Of a stretch of DNA of 64,000 nt, positions 45,630 through 58,700 are shown piece after piece. Location: the NCBI GenBank assembly GCA_020002185.1, contig CM034541.1:25271402-25335401 (forward strand), read 5' to 3'. This stretch comes from Paraescarpia echinospica. Taxonomy: Eukaryota; Annelida; Polychaeta; Sabellida; Siboglinidae. Both the position numbers and the translations under genes were made by a program. How positions within the stretch are numbered: the first letter of the stretch is position 1; every line of letters begins with the position of its first letter. The notes under the pieces are model-generated. The model was given only the letters and a program-made list of their open reading frames with translations. It was not told the origin of the DNA and made no database searches.

Positions 45630-47170
45630 TGGATGGTCTGGTGCCAGTTCATTTTGAGCCGGCCTCTCCTCCTTCTTCCTTCTGGGGTCCATCATAACAC
45701 CTGGCTGGCGAATCTTGTGGGGGAAGCCGTGAAACATGACCCAGCCAGTTCATACGCCGCTTGCAGATCGTACTGGACACTGGAGTTTGCTTCGACCGTT
45801 CTCTTATTTCCTCGTTAGTAATGAAGTCGCTCCATTTGATGCCCAATATCTTCCTAATGCATATTCAGTCGAAGGCGTCAAGCTTCTTCTCCTGGCTTGA
45901 TTTTAGATGCCAAGTTTCGCAGCTATAGAGTAAGGTGGACAAGACGTTGGAATTGTAGAAGCGCAGCTTGGTCTTGAGTGTGAACTTCTTGCTTGTCCAG
46001 ATCTTGTTTAGCTGGTTGAAGGCTGCGGAGGCTTTACCTATTCTGCAGTTGATCTCATGGTCCATTGCACCCTGGTTGTTGATGGAACTTCCCAATTGTG
46101 TAAAGTCTTCAACAATGTCAACTTTATTCTGACCAATAAGGACGTCAGAAGGTGTTTGATGTTCACCCGACAGCATGTCTTAGTCTTCTTGCTGCTGATT
46201 GACAGACCTAGTCCTCCTGCGGCTTCACCAATGTCATCCACTATATCCTGGAGACCCTTGGTACTGTTGGACAACGTTGCAATATCATCAGCGAAGTCAA
46301 GATCAGACAGTTTGCTTCCTCCATACCAGTCGATACCCTGGACTTTCGTTGCTTTCTTCAGGACCTAGTCAATAGCGACAGCGAAGGGAATTGGAGAGAG
46401 AATGCAGCCTTGACGGACGCCGGTAAGCACCTGGAACCAGTCGTTGAAACCATCCTCTGTCGGTATACAACAGCGGGAATTTACATAGATGTGCTCAATT
46501 GCTCTGACTACCATTTCCGGGATTCCGTATGAGATGAGTACTCTCCACAAGGAGGGTCTGTGGATGTTGTCGAATGCCTTGCTGAAATCGATGAAACTAA
46601 CTGCAAGGGGCACCTGGAACTCTTGGCACTTCTCAATGATGCGTCGGAGAGTGAAAATCTGCTCTGTGCAAAAGCGCTTTGGTCTGAAGCCCGCCTGCTC
46701 CTCGCGCAGCTCGCTGTAGACTACATCTCTCGTCCGGTTCAAGATCATCTGGCAGTAGACTTTACCAGGAATAGACTACAAGGTCACTCCCCTCCAATTG
46801 TCACAGTCAGCAATATTCCCTTTCTTGGGAATACAGATAACAGCACCGTCTTTCCAGTCCTCAGGGACAACTCCGGAATTCCACACCTGGTTGCAAATCT
46901 GGCACATCCACTGAACTGTCTCCTCGCCGCCACCAGCTCTTAGCATTTCGTCGGTGATGCCGTCCAAGCCTGGCGACTTGTTGTTTTTCAGTTTCTTAAT
47001 GGCCTTCCTCACTTCCTCTTCCGTGAAATCACCTGTGTTGATGGGGAGAGTAGTTACGGGGTTTTCAGGCTCGGCAGGGTTAGCCGGTTCGGGCCGGTTG
47101 AGTACTTCACAAAAGTGTTCCGCCCACCTTGCCAGCTTCTCCTCTCCACTCGATAGAAGTGTTAAACATA
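45630..47170 (-). mobile_element. RTE-like LINE fragment, reverse transcriptase
   Basis: Minus strand. 47012-46776 holds the RT start (K-K-L-K-N-N-K-S-P-G-L-D-G-I-T and P-E-D-W-K). 46748-46365 holds the core (QAGFRPKRFCTEQIF, then F-I-D-F-S-K-A-F-D, then GVRQGCILSP). An intact F-A-D-D box lies at about 46295 in another frame. 46176-45649 is the C-terminal part (LLYSCETWHLKSS, then RRMNWLGHVSRLP). Three or more frameshifts separate the parts. The endonuclease end is missing. Clade inferred from motif style only. Confidence 0.8.
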
Positions 47171-47835
47171 TTACGACAAATAATTACTGATAAAGGTTAT
47201 TTCCCTCTGCAGATTCCCAGACATAGGTATTTTTGTTGACACTTTAATGAGACAAAACACGTTTTTGTAGAAGACATGTCCTTGAGGAAATTGGCAAGAT
47301 AACATTCAAAAAGAATCTTGATCTGCAGGTGGAAATGACTGTTAGGGAGCAGCTATAAATTATTAATGTTGTCTTCATGCAAGCTGCTGGTAATGACCAT
47401 TTCAGTGACCATGTCATTACAATGGAGAGCGAACAACTTTCTCACAGCTTATTTTGTTTAGGGGTACATAAATTGGAAACACAAACTGTTCATCCATGAG
47501 ACAGTGGGTGTACGTAAATATAGGCCTATTGAGATGTCACAGACATAGGCACATTACTGAGGCAACTGTCTGAACCCGTTTTACATTTACAACACTGATT
47601 AACTGAAGTTAGTTAGTAGTTAGTATGATAGATTATGGTGAAAACTTGGTGCTGTGCTGTAAACGCATTGGGACTGCAGTGGCTTATTGCCGCGCACTAG
47701 CATGGTTGTCACTGGCCCACGCAGACGTGGCTGTATCATGTGTCAACTGATAGCGGTACGTGTGGGTCATACAGCCTTCCAACAGCGTCACATGACAACG
47801 TAGTGCAGTACGCATTAACACCGATGAATGGACAT
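47171..47835. other. Spacer
   Basis: No gene or repeat recognised. Confidence 0.4.
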
Positions 47836-47897
<62 letters not shown>

Positions 47898-48155
47898 TCA
47901 CCGCGCACGTGCGCGCGCGCGCGCGCACACACACACACACATCACATACACATTCGCGCGCGCACCCCCCACCCATATGATCACAAACTCACTCGCACGC
48001 ACGCACGCACACAGACTCACACTTACTCGCACACACGCACGCACACACGCACACTGACTCACACTTACTCGCACACACGCACACAGACTCACACTTACTC
48101 GCACACACGCACGCACACACAAACACAGACTCACACTTACTCGCACACATGCATC
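47836..48155. repeat. Alternating purine-pyrimidine simple repeats
   Basis: (CA)n at 47838-47896, then a CGCGCGCGCGCG run near 47910, a second (CA) run, and several ~25-36-bp units of CACACGCACACAGACTCACA with CTTACTCG to 48150. Long alternating CA/CG tracts favour Z-DNA. Frames here are spurious. Confidence 0.9.
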
Positions 48156-48189
48156 TGGTGGTTATTCCAAAATTCAAATCAAAGCGACA

Positions 48190-51100
48190 ATTTAACAAGA
48201 TTTAACAAGATTGCCAGACAGAGAATTAACTCCAGATGGCAGGTGGAGAAGGAAGCCTTTTGTCCTTTCGAGATCGAGTCCAACCCTTTTCATCTACGTA
48301 TGTCCCGCCCTTCTGAGGTATGTGTCGATTTTATTTTTAAGCATATTCACGCTACTAGCACCCACACAATCAGCAAATAATATGTTCCATTTATTTACAG
48401 TTCTTTGTAAAAATGAGAACTTCCTTATATCCAATCTACACTGCTCCTTTACTAATGTAACTTCATGTCCTCTAGTCCTTCTTTCTTAACTGAAAAAAAA
48501 TATTTATATCAATATTTTTACAACCATTCAATATTCTAAACATTTCTATCTGATCTCCTCTCAATCTCCTGGTCTCTAGTGTTGCTAAACCACATTCTTT
48601 TAGACGAATTTCATAACTAAGATCCCTCAGTTTTTGTATAATTTTAGTCGCTCGCCTCTGTACTCTTTCTAGCATATCTATGTCCTTCTTGCGATATGGC
48701 CTCCACGCATGTATACAATATTCCGAATGAGACCTAACTATTGCTTTGTACAACGGTATTATTAGTTATTTTTCCGTATACGCTATATTTCGCCTAATTA
48801 ATCCAACGATTTGATTTCCCTTTGAAGCTGCGAATCCGCACTGCTCTGAAACCTTCATATCAGCACTAATGGTTAACTCTAAGTAATTTTCTTTTACAGT
48901 AATACTTAGTACTCTACCCCCATTGTATATTATACATATTCGTTATCATGTCCTGTGGCATTTACATTTCCCAAAATTGAACATTTGCCACGTTTCAGAC
49001 CATTTGATCAATCTGTCCAGATCATCTTGTAAATGCTGTATATCTCCATCACGTTTAATCCTTCTAAACACTTTTGTATCATTCGCAAATGTCAACACCT
49101 TGCTTGTTATATCATCGTCCAAATCGTTGATATATGTTACAAATAGTATAGGTCCCAGTATTGATCCCTGTGGTACTCCATTCAAAACTGATTTCCAGTT
49201 TGAAGCCTCCCCATCAACTACTACACGTTGTCTTCTGTCAATCAGTCATTTTTCTGTCCAGTTAAATATACAATTTCCTGTGCCATGGGCCTTTAGTTTA
49301 AGTAGTAATCTTTGATGGGGCGCTTTGTCGAAAGCTTTCTGAAAATTTAAGTAAATGATATCTACTGGTGATCCCTTGTCTACCCACTTGGTGATATCTT
49401 CCAAAAACATAACATATTAATTTTGTTAAGCATGACCTCGCTTTTAGAAACCCATGATGGGTTTATCAAGTTATGCTTAACAAGAAAATCCACCATGTTA
49501 TCTTTAATTAGTCTTTCTAATTCTAATAATTTGCAAATCACCGATGTTAAACTCATTAGTCTGTAGTTCTCTGTCGTGTTTCACGAACCTATTTTAAATA
49601 ACAGTATAATGTTTGCTTCTTTACATTCTAAAGGAACCACTCCCAGCTCGTTTAATGACAAGTTGAAAACTGTTGCAAGCGGTATGCTAATTAGTTCTAC
49701 AGTTTCCAATAGCAGTTTGGGCGGAATACCATCCACTCCAGGTGACTTATTATCCTTCATTGCCCTTATTTTCTTAGCTACCATTTCCGGGGTTACAATT
49801 AACTGTTCTAAATAGTCTGATTCTGCCACCTTGAACTTAGCCTCTGGTGCTGGCAGTGAACTAATATTTTCCCTGATAAACACGGAACTAAAGTACCCAT
49901 TCAGGTCTTCTGTCATTAAGAATCCCTGTGATATTATATTTCCAGCACTATCTTCTAGAGGACTGACCTTATCCTGAACATTCTGTTTGCTCCGAACATA
50001 TGCATAAAAACTCTTGCTGTCTTGTTTTATATTACAGGCTAATTTTTGTTCGTAGCGTTTCTTTGAATTTATAATTTCAGTTGTAGGTTGGTTAGGTGCT
50101 TCTTTAGTTATGTTGTAGCCATTATCATTTACAGTACGCCTTTATGACTTCCACATAATTTGTTTGTACTTAATTTTTCTAATGGCTTCTTTCGATAAGT
50201 GTTTCTTTCTGGACCGTTTCCTTGTTTTTTCAATGGGAACAATTTGATCAACGATGCACTCGATTTCACTCTTTAAGGTCGATATTCCAGCATCCTGTTG
50301 TTGTCCTATTCTTCAGTGTGTTATTCCAGGCTATCTTTGCTAAAAGTTTCCTCACGTCCTTATATCTTTCTTTGTGGACAATTCTCCTGTACTGATTTGT
50401 ATTAAGTACTACTTTCTGGTTTTACTTTGATGGTAAAATGTATCTGGTTGTGATCAATAATCCCCAGCGGCTCACATATGTTGACATTGTCAACTAATTC
50501 ATTCTGTGAGAACAAAACTATGTCTAACACACTCTCACCCCTGGTTGGTTCTAGCACATGTTGAGAAAGGAAACTATCTAGCTTGTATTAAAATTAAAAA
50601 CTTGTGGTTCTCACTCCCCGTACTCTGTAGAGATTTCCATTGTATATGACCATGGTTAAAATCCCCCATAACAATACAGTCTCGTTTGCTCACTTCCATT
50701 ATAGCGTGTTGTACTTTTTCATTCTCTTCTATGCTTATGTTTGGACTTCGATAAACTAACCCAACCATTAACGTTGAGTTTCCTATAACTATGTTACACC
50801 AAACTGCTTCTACGCAATCTGCTTCTCTTTCTAATTTTATTTCATAAGCCTGGATATATTCTTTAATATATAAAATAACTCCACCTCCCCTTCTTCCTAT
50901 TCTATATTTCCTTAACATTATAAAATTATAGCCTGTCAGTCCTAATTCGGTATCTAATATATATATGTGGTGGCCCGTGATTTGGTTATACCTATTATGT
51001 GAGGGTCAATATCTTTTACCATAATGTTGATTTCACTTCTTTTGTTTACTATGCTTCTTGCATTTAAATAACTGCATTTATATACAGCTTCAGAACCTTT

Positions 51101-51960
51101 TCCCAGGCTGTTATTTGCTGATTTATTTGTGCTGCCTTTATCAGGCTTCTCTGTGAGTCCCCCGTGCGCTTCTAGTTTAAATAAATGCAACCTGTCTCAC
51201 TGTCAACAGATCGCAGCAAGTTCTCTGAGAAAACTGCTGTCCCCGTTCTATTTAGATGGACGCCATCTCTCATGTACATATCTTCCCTCCCAACAAAGTA
51301 TCCCCACAAATCTACGAATCCACACCCTCTTCTTCACACATCTACTCAACTAGTGCATTGATCGCCATCCTCTTGCCTGTCGTCTTCTCTCCTAGCTGTC
51401 ACTTTATTATCCGTTCCATTCTTCCTGTCGCTTTTTCTCTCGTTACCTTTCCTCCTGTCATCGACCCTTTTATCGACTTCTCTTCTGTCACATTTACTCT
51501 CACTTCCTTTCGTCCCGTCAAGATAACTCCCATCGCATTTTCTTCTCTGCTCTCACGTCCCATTTTTCCTCCTACCTCCTTCTCCATGGTCAGTCACTTT
51601 CTCCCCTGTCACCCTCACGCCTCTCACGTTTCCTGCCGTCGATTCTCAAATTTCTTCCCCTCCAATGACCTTCCCTCCTCTCAGTCTCCTTTTCTCAGTC
51701 TTCTTGCCACTACTCTACTCCTTCAGTCTCACAGTATTCTGAACTCTCTCCCTGTCGTCTCTCTCCATTCCACGTGTCTCCTTGCTAATTCTCATCTCCA
51801 TCCCCTTCACAATATCTGTCAACCTAATTACGTCCTTCCGCAGACATTCCACCTTCCAACACCCCACGCACTAAAAGGTGAATCCCTCTTCCTTGATTTG
51901 CCCATGACTTCCCACAGCCGGACAAGGCAAAACCCATGCACCCAGCTGTGGTAGTCATCG
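48190..51960 (-). mobile_element. CR1/L2-like LINE, long decayed copy
   Basis: Minus strand, ~3.8 kb. 51960-51240: degenerate Lys/Arg/Glu-rich 5' part, possibly ORF1. 51190-50954 and 50918-50574: AP-endonuclease (Y-L-N-A-R-S-I, G-G-G-V-I-L-Y, VGLVYRSPN, GDFNHGHIQW). 49916-49581: RT start (D-N-K-S-P-G-V-D-G-I). 49185-48946: GVPQGSILGP and the catalytic box, here F-A-N-D instead of F-A-D-D. 48753-48472: C-terminal part. The 3' end at 48190-48215 has tandem TTTAACAAGA units (TCTTGTTAAA on the element's strand), as expected for CR1-type tails. Multiple frameshifts. Same family as 12085-13294 and 56262-56413. Confidence 0.85.
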
Positions 51961-52630
51961 CACACCAAGTGTCGCTTTGCCTTGAGTTGCCGCTTGCAAG
52001 GTGCCATATCAGAATTTATTTAATAATGAATGCGAACGCTTTTGATCTCATGTACAGAAACCCATAGTACATGTACAATTAATAATATATAAATATATAA
52101 ATGAGTAAACCAAACTAATAAATTAAGAGATAAAAAAGTTATAAAAATAGAAGAAAAAATAACTAAATAAAACGATAGATAATATAGATACTATTTTATA
52201 ACATATAAAGATTTTGACCAGCAGCACCACATGACCGGGCCCATTAATAATTTCTTTACAGTTACACATATATTTTATTATATTATTGTCAATAATAATT
52301 ATAATAATATAATTAGCTATTCAAAATACTTTTGTCAACTATGTTTACACTATTCATTGTGTAGTCTTTAAGAAGTCTGTTTACTGTGCACAAACGTTAT
52401 ACTTAATCTACTCTAGATTGCCTTATTTATTTCGGCAAAGCTTTGATTTCGGTTATTCAGCGCCCCAGCGAATACGCGGGACACTAGCCACATCAACAAA
52501 CTCGATTTCAATAATGTCTATGTTAATCTACAGATGGCACCACGCGGACCGAGCGGTCGTTTCCCCCACAATGCAATGTTTTGTGTCCTTAAATTGATCC
52601 AACGGCATCCATCCGGTGTCTTCACGAATA
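51961..52630. other. Intergenic region and probable SLC25A46 5' UTR
   Basis: AT-rich up to about 52440, then more CpG-rich (CGAATACGCGGGAC, CGCGGACCGAGCGG). No TATA box recognised. An in-frame TGA at 52595-52597 precedes the ATG used for SLC25A46. Confidence 0.45.
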
Positions 52631-52796
52631 ATGTCAGAGTGGGGGCAAATAGGACCCGAAACCCATAGACGGCCGGTGTCCTCGCACCCGGGACGCGAGG
52701 GGTATGCCGGCCAACACCAGTCCCCCAGCGGACCGTATCTCTATCCTGGAGCACCCGTTGAAAATGTACCCGTTCCGAGAACGTCGCGAGGGAATG
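52631..52796 (+). CDS. SLC25A46: SLC25A46 exon 1 (N-terminus)
   Basis: ATG is the first in frame after the TGA at 52595. 55 codons rich in Gly, Pro and Ser (begins MSEWGQIGPE), then G|GTAAAC at 52797; phase 1. The N-terminal tail of this protein is poorly conserved, so the exon is assigned by phase (G|AA makes the Glu of EQLHRF) and position rather than by close similarity. Confidence 0.75.
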
Positions 52797-55700
52797 GTAA
52801 ACTCATGCCCTAGCCTAGGGCTAGGCTATCGCTCAGCCTCAGTACTAATGGGTATGGTATAATGTAGGGGTCAGCACACTGTTGAACTTCCTGCTTGATT
52901 ACAGACGAAAAAAAGTGCATTATATTTTTGAGAAATGATTTTTTACAATGTTCACTTGCTCTGACATAAGTGCATTTGAGTAGTCAGATTTCTAGATGTG
53001 ATTGTTACATTGTAGCTGCTGTTGACAGTAAAATGGTGTCTTTTTAGCTGATTTTACTAAGCGGAAGGGTATCTGGCAGCAATTTGGCTAGTTGACACTT
53101 TAGCCGGATTACTGCCTGCATGCATTTGTAAATATTGACGGGTGTCATACATACAGGCATTTTGCAAGAGCTAGAGATATTAGATTTTGACTAAAATCGA
53201 CCAGCATGTCAATGAGATGATAATTTAACAGCAGGTGGGAAGTTTAAGAAACTTTATAGGTCACGTTTTCTTATGATCACACAAAACATTAACATGGTCG
53301 CCAATGGGAAAACTGACAGTGTGCTGAGCCCAAGTAGAGAGCCTGGCAACGAAAGCACGCTATAGTCATTGCACAATGTCGGAGGATGCGTTTTACTTCA
53401 AATATCTTGAAACAATTACTGAAAATACGTGTATGGCAAAACTACAGTTGAATGGGACAAACCGTTTTTGGATATTACAGACTTCTCATCAGTCTGCAAG
53501 TCAAAATCACAGTGACGGAACACATGTCTTATAAGGGGGGTGGGGTGCGTATGCCAGTAGTCAAGCCTCAATTTGAAAATCTGAATGAAAATGAACCAAT
53601 AACATTGCAGCAGGGTGATTCATCAATCGTTTTTTGTTTACTTCAGCTAATTAAACACAAGTGAATATGTTGTCATTGACCCTAATGAAGTCTGAGGACA
53701 GTGATTAGCTGGAGTAGGCCATAGCCGGAGCCTGTTATCAGATCTGTCTACTGACTGGACATTTTGGCCAATTAAGCAAGTGGCATTGTTTTCTGAATGT
53801 CTGCTAATTAAGCTGTGTAATATTATGTAATTGAACTGCTTGAGACGTCTGGCCTTTGAGGATTTCACACCCTAAGGTGACTTTTTGTTGATGTTTACCT
53901 TTGTAAATAGGGCACAAGGTAAACAAATCAATATACATTTGAATGTAACGTAACAACTGCCTGTATTGAATTTTCTTATAAAACACTTATTGGACTTTCT
54001 GGAAAACTGTATCACTGGTTCATAGTGCCACCTGAGAACGTTGTGCTGGATTACAAATTGTCCAACAGCGAAGTGCTGATTTTTCTGGTGCCTTGCCAAG
54101 TTTGGTGGCATCTTTGAAATGTACATAAAACACAAACACCTGGAGGGATTACAAAAATTAAAATTGCAGAGTGCTTGTAACATTGGTGCCTATAAAGTGT
54201 GTTGTTTTCAACATTTTTCTCCAAAATCACCATGCCTATTTGGGGTCAGCACACTGTTGAACTTCCTGCTTGATTACAGACGAAAAAAAGTGCATTATAT
54301 TTTTGAGAAATGATTTTTTACAATGTTCACTTGCTCTGACATAAGTGCATTTGAGTAGTCAGATTTCTAGATGTGATTGTAGCTGCTGTTGACAGTAAAA
54401 TGGTGTCTTTTTAGCTGATTTTACTAAGCGGAAGGGTATCTGGCAGCAATTTGGCTAGTTGACACTTTAGCCGGATTACTGCCTGCATGCATTTGTAAAT
54501 ATTGACGGGTGTCATACATACAGGCATTTTGCAAGAGCTAGAGATATTAGATTTTGACTAAAATCGACCAGCATGTCAATGAGATAATAATAACATCAGG
54601 TGGGAAGTTTAAGAAACTTTATAGGTCACGTTTTCTTATGATCACACAAAACATTAACATGGTCGCCAATGGGAAAACTGACAGTGTGCTGAGCCCTGTA
54701 GTGAAAGCCCCACTATCATTCTATCACATAGGCCTGCGCTATGCTGTGGCCGCTATGCCGGTGCCTAATGACGTACGGCTTAACGCATTTCATAGCTTGG
54801 CCGCGATTAGCTGTATATATACTATTTATGAACAGCAGCAGAAATACCTAACTTTATTCTCAAATTATCTCTGGTGTCAAATTGCTGTTCTCTTCGAATT
54901 CCTATTTTCTCTGGAACTGGAGTCTGAACCTAGCTAGTTGAACACCTCTCATGTACCATATTTGAGTCTCCGATCTTCTTCCTGTCTTCAACTTGCTGAG
55001 GATACAGACACTGAGACAGTCTTGCCTGAAAAAACTGACACCCACTAATGGCTGTAAAGCAGTTAGTCACTTGGTAAATGAGTTAGTATTACACTTTTTA
55101 TATTTATAAGCAACAAAATCGATGGCTCGAATTACTACTAGTACTACTAGGACTGTCCACCTCATGCAGAAATAAGAGTTGTGCATTTGACTCATGCATA
55201 TAGCTTCTTATTCATGTGATTGTCTGTGAGTATCTATTGCATATCGGCTATCTCAAAAAAATATCACGCACATATATATTTGTACTATATATACATGCTG
55301 ACAGTACACAGCAAGCATCCATAACGTTATTCTTATTACTTAGACTCAGGGAAAATCGAAACTGCTACAAATGCTGCCACCTGGTGTGCTTTGCGGAAAC
55401 TGGATCTCAAGCATATTTCTCAATACAACTTGGTAGTTCTGGACATAGCCCTGTGTCAGGAGTAGCTGCCCACTAGAACCGGATGACTTGTGCTAGTAAC
55501 TGCAATATGTATAAGTTTTATATTTTAATTGTTAGAATAAACAAAAATACATTAACACGTGGAATTATTTGGATTTTCTTATTCTTATTTCAGAACAGCT
55601 GCACAGATTTGCTGGCCTTGGAATTGGGCTCGCAAGGTGAGACAGATTATGTATACAGATTCCTATCCAGCATACATAATACCTGAATGACATTTCTGAC

Positions 55701-58700
55701 ATATCAGTGAATGCAGTAAAATATTGTGACATTCTCTGTAATTGCTTTTTATACTTGAATGGCATACTAGATGCTTTTTGAAGGGCAATTATTATTTGGT
55801 AATAAATTGGTGAGCATTGGTAATTGGTCACACTTTTATGTGGGAAGAAATTATCATTTAAATCACTTAAAATGTGCGTCCACAATTAATTTTGTTTATT
55901 CATCTCATTTAACTTAATTTTGTTACAAAAAACAACCTGGCGAAATGCAAACTCAGTTATGTAGTTTTGGTGAAATCACCAGAAAAATTTGTAAAGTTAT
56001 TTACAGTTTGCCCAATCATTAATTCAGGTGATTCTCAAAATTGAAATATTTATGTGAAGCACTGAATGTGCAATACGATATTTGCATACATGTGTTTCTG
56101 TGTTGATGTCCATATTCCTTGCTTGCTTGAAAACACGTTGCCAAACAGTAGTTTGAAGATTAATTGTCAGACTGGCAATTGACTTAAATGTCAATGCCTG
56201 GTTGGCATGTTATAATTCTGTGTAAATGTTTTAGGTTTAAGAAAACTGACGCAATATCGCATTGTGAATATGTTTAAAAATAAAATTGACACGTACCTCA
56301 GATGGGCGGGATACACATAGATAACAAGAGTTGGACTCTCGATAAGCCAAAAGGGTTCCATGTCCACCTGCCATCTAGAGTTAATTCTCTGGTTGGCAAT
56401 CTTGTTAAATAGCAAATTATGAGATGTAACACCATATTCAATTCTTTTAACCAATTAAACAAAAATAAGCACTTTTTATTTAAACCAATTACTAATATCT
56501 AAACTATTCACACACTACTATTTGGACAATAATTTGACCAAAAACCATATTTGCGATGGGCTGCGCCAGTTGAGGAATATTTGTGAGTTCTTGGTTGCAT
56601 GATTCTTAGACCTGAGTTGCTTTGCTACCAGTGAAATATTCTGCGTTGCAGCGTCGTCTCTGAACATGTCCTCTCACATCCAATGATTGTTCTTCGAAGA
56701 CAGTGTCAGGTTTGTGCAGTTAAGTCTTCTGGCCACTTGAATTAGTAATATTGATTCAAATAAATAGCATTTGCCCAATTAAAAGAAAGGAATTATTAAT
56801 TGAAAGCATAATGTTACTAAACATGTTTATCTTATCATGATCATGCACAGATTTCATATATATATATATATGTATATAAATTGTATATAAATTATATATA
56901 AATTATATATAATCTACACAAAGGTATTTCCACATTATATATATATATATATACATTATATATATATATATATATATATATAATGTGAAATACCTTTGTG
57001 TAGTAAAGCTGCAGATTACTAGAATAACATATTTTTGAGCTTTAATCTGATATAACATTACATGATTGCTTGGACAGATCTTTCACAGTGTTATTTCACA
57101 ACAACTAGGGTTGTAACTATTAATCAATGTATCGCAGTCCACGATGTGATGTATCGATAAGTTGTGTCACGTATCAGTGCATCGTCATTTACATTCTGTT
57201 TCACTTTGGTTATTTTCTATTTTACAATGAAAACAGTTGCTAACGTGTATTTCAATGTGTTTCTCCTATCATTAAGAGAAAAGTTGAAACATTTCAAAAT
57301 GCACCACACTGCACCATTTTGAAGACTGTAGTTGCCAGCTGGTATTAAACAAAATGACAGGACATGTCCCAGACCCATAAGATGTGCTTTCGATATTCAC
57401 CTTGTCAAAAAAACACCATAATAACCAATGCAATATATTAATATGTCACGTGACTCGTGTACTGCAGCATGTATCGTATCATGTATCATCATGAGGGTAC
57501 TGTATCATTACAACCATAGTACAACAACCATGGTGAACTAATATACATGTATTTTGTCCATTGAAAGTTTACAAGTACAAAACAACATTTTATATTCTAG
57601 TACATGTAGTTTTCATGAAGCAAGTATGCAAAATTTCCGAAAATCAAACCAGAATGTTTAATTACTCAGTTCAGCATTTCGTTTTGTGTTAGATGTTTCA
57701 TATTCTACCAACTGAGCAGTGAACTTTGGTGATTTGGTGAAATGAAGTGAGAACTGTGGCATCTCGCAATTAACTGAGACCGTTTATGCATTTCTAGGTC
57801 CACCACAATGCCCAGTGGTTTCACATGACACCGTTCACTCTCTTTCTGCCTATGTATCACATACAGACACGTCAAGTAAGTCGCCTTCATAGTAATATAT
57901 TGAAACATCACAGGACTTGATTGAAACTGCCAAATAGTGGGGAAATCTGAATCGTCATCATCATACATTTTGTTGTCCAGTTGTTATAACAACTATGGTT
58001 CGTGTCCTAAGTTCGTGCAACGACCAATTCGGTGTCCCTTGGTATTGTGTTGTGTTTTCTCTTCTGTTTGAAAGCAAACCTGGGACACTAGTATATATAA
58101 ACATATTAATACACTGGCAGTGAACATTATTAGTGCATCTTCTGTGAAGTGCTGAGACCGTATCTTTCACTGTTCATTCACTTTCTAGTTATTTACAGTT
58201 ATTAGTTACATTTAACTATTTTAATTATGCTGATAATTAATTCTGTGGTTCCTGAAGCCGTTGAGAGAGCGATCGCCGCTAACACTTATGGCAAAAAGAC
58301 CACTAAACCCAAACACAAAAAAACGCTGCAAGATGGACAGAACAGTTACTAACATCGAAGTGGGTGCCATAAAAGATATTGTCATCAAGATCGGTGACTT
58401 CTGCTGTGAAATTGGCTATATCAGAAACAATGACAAATTCTGGAAGATGAACAAAAAAAGAACTATCTGGATGTGTCCAGAATTTCACCGATGAAATCGG
58501 TACATTGAAAAGCGAGATGCAACAACAAAAATGGCAGATCGACGCAATGGAGCAATATAACAGGAGGGAAAACATAAAGATCGTCGGCTGTCCAGAACCT
58601 GCGGCGGGTGAAACCGACGATACATATCGGGGTTGATGTAAAACGAGAAAACACAGTCTGCCAGGCCGGGCCAAATCCATAGTCGCAAAAATTCATGTGA

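Noticed and set aside
51256..51954. 232-codon + strand ORF
   Set aside because: Antisense of the 5' part of the LINE on the minus strand; low-complexity Ser/Pro/Leu sequence without domain.
52534..52664. Frame starting ATGGCACCACGC after an AG, resembling the start of exon D
   Set aside because: 43 codons, no finger, ends inside the first SLC25A46 exon region; likely 5' UTR.
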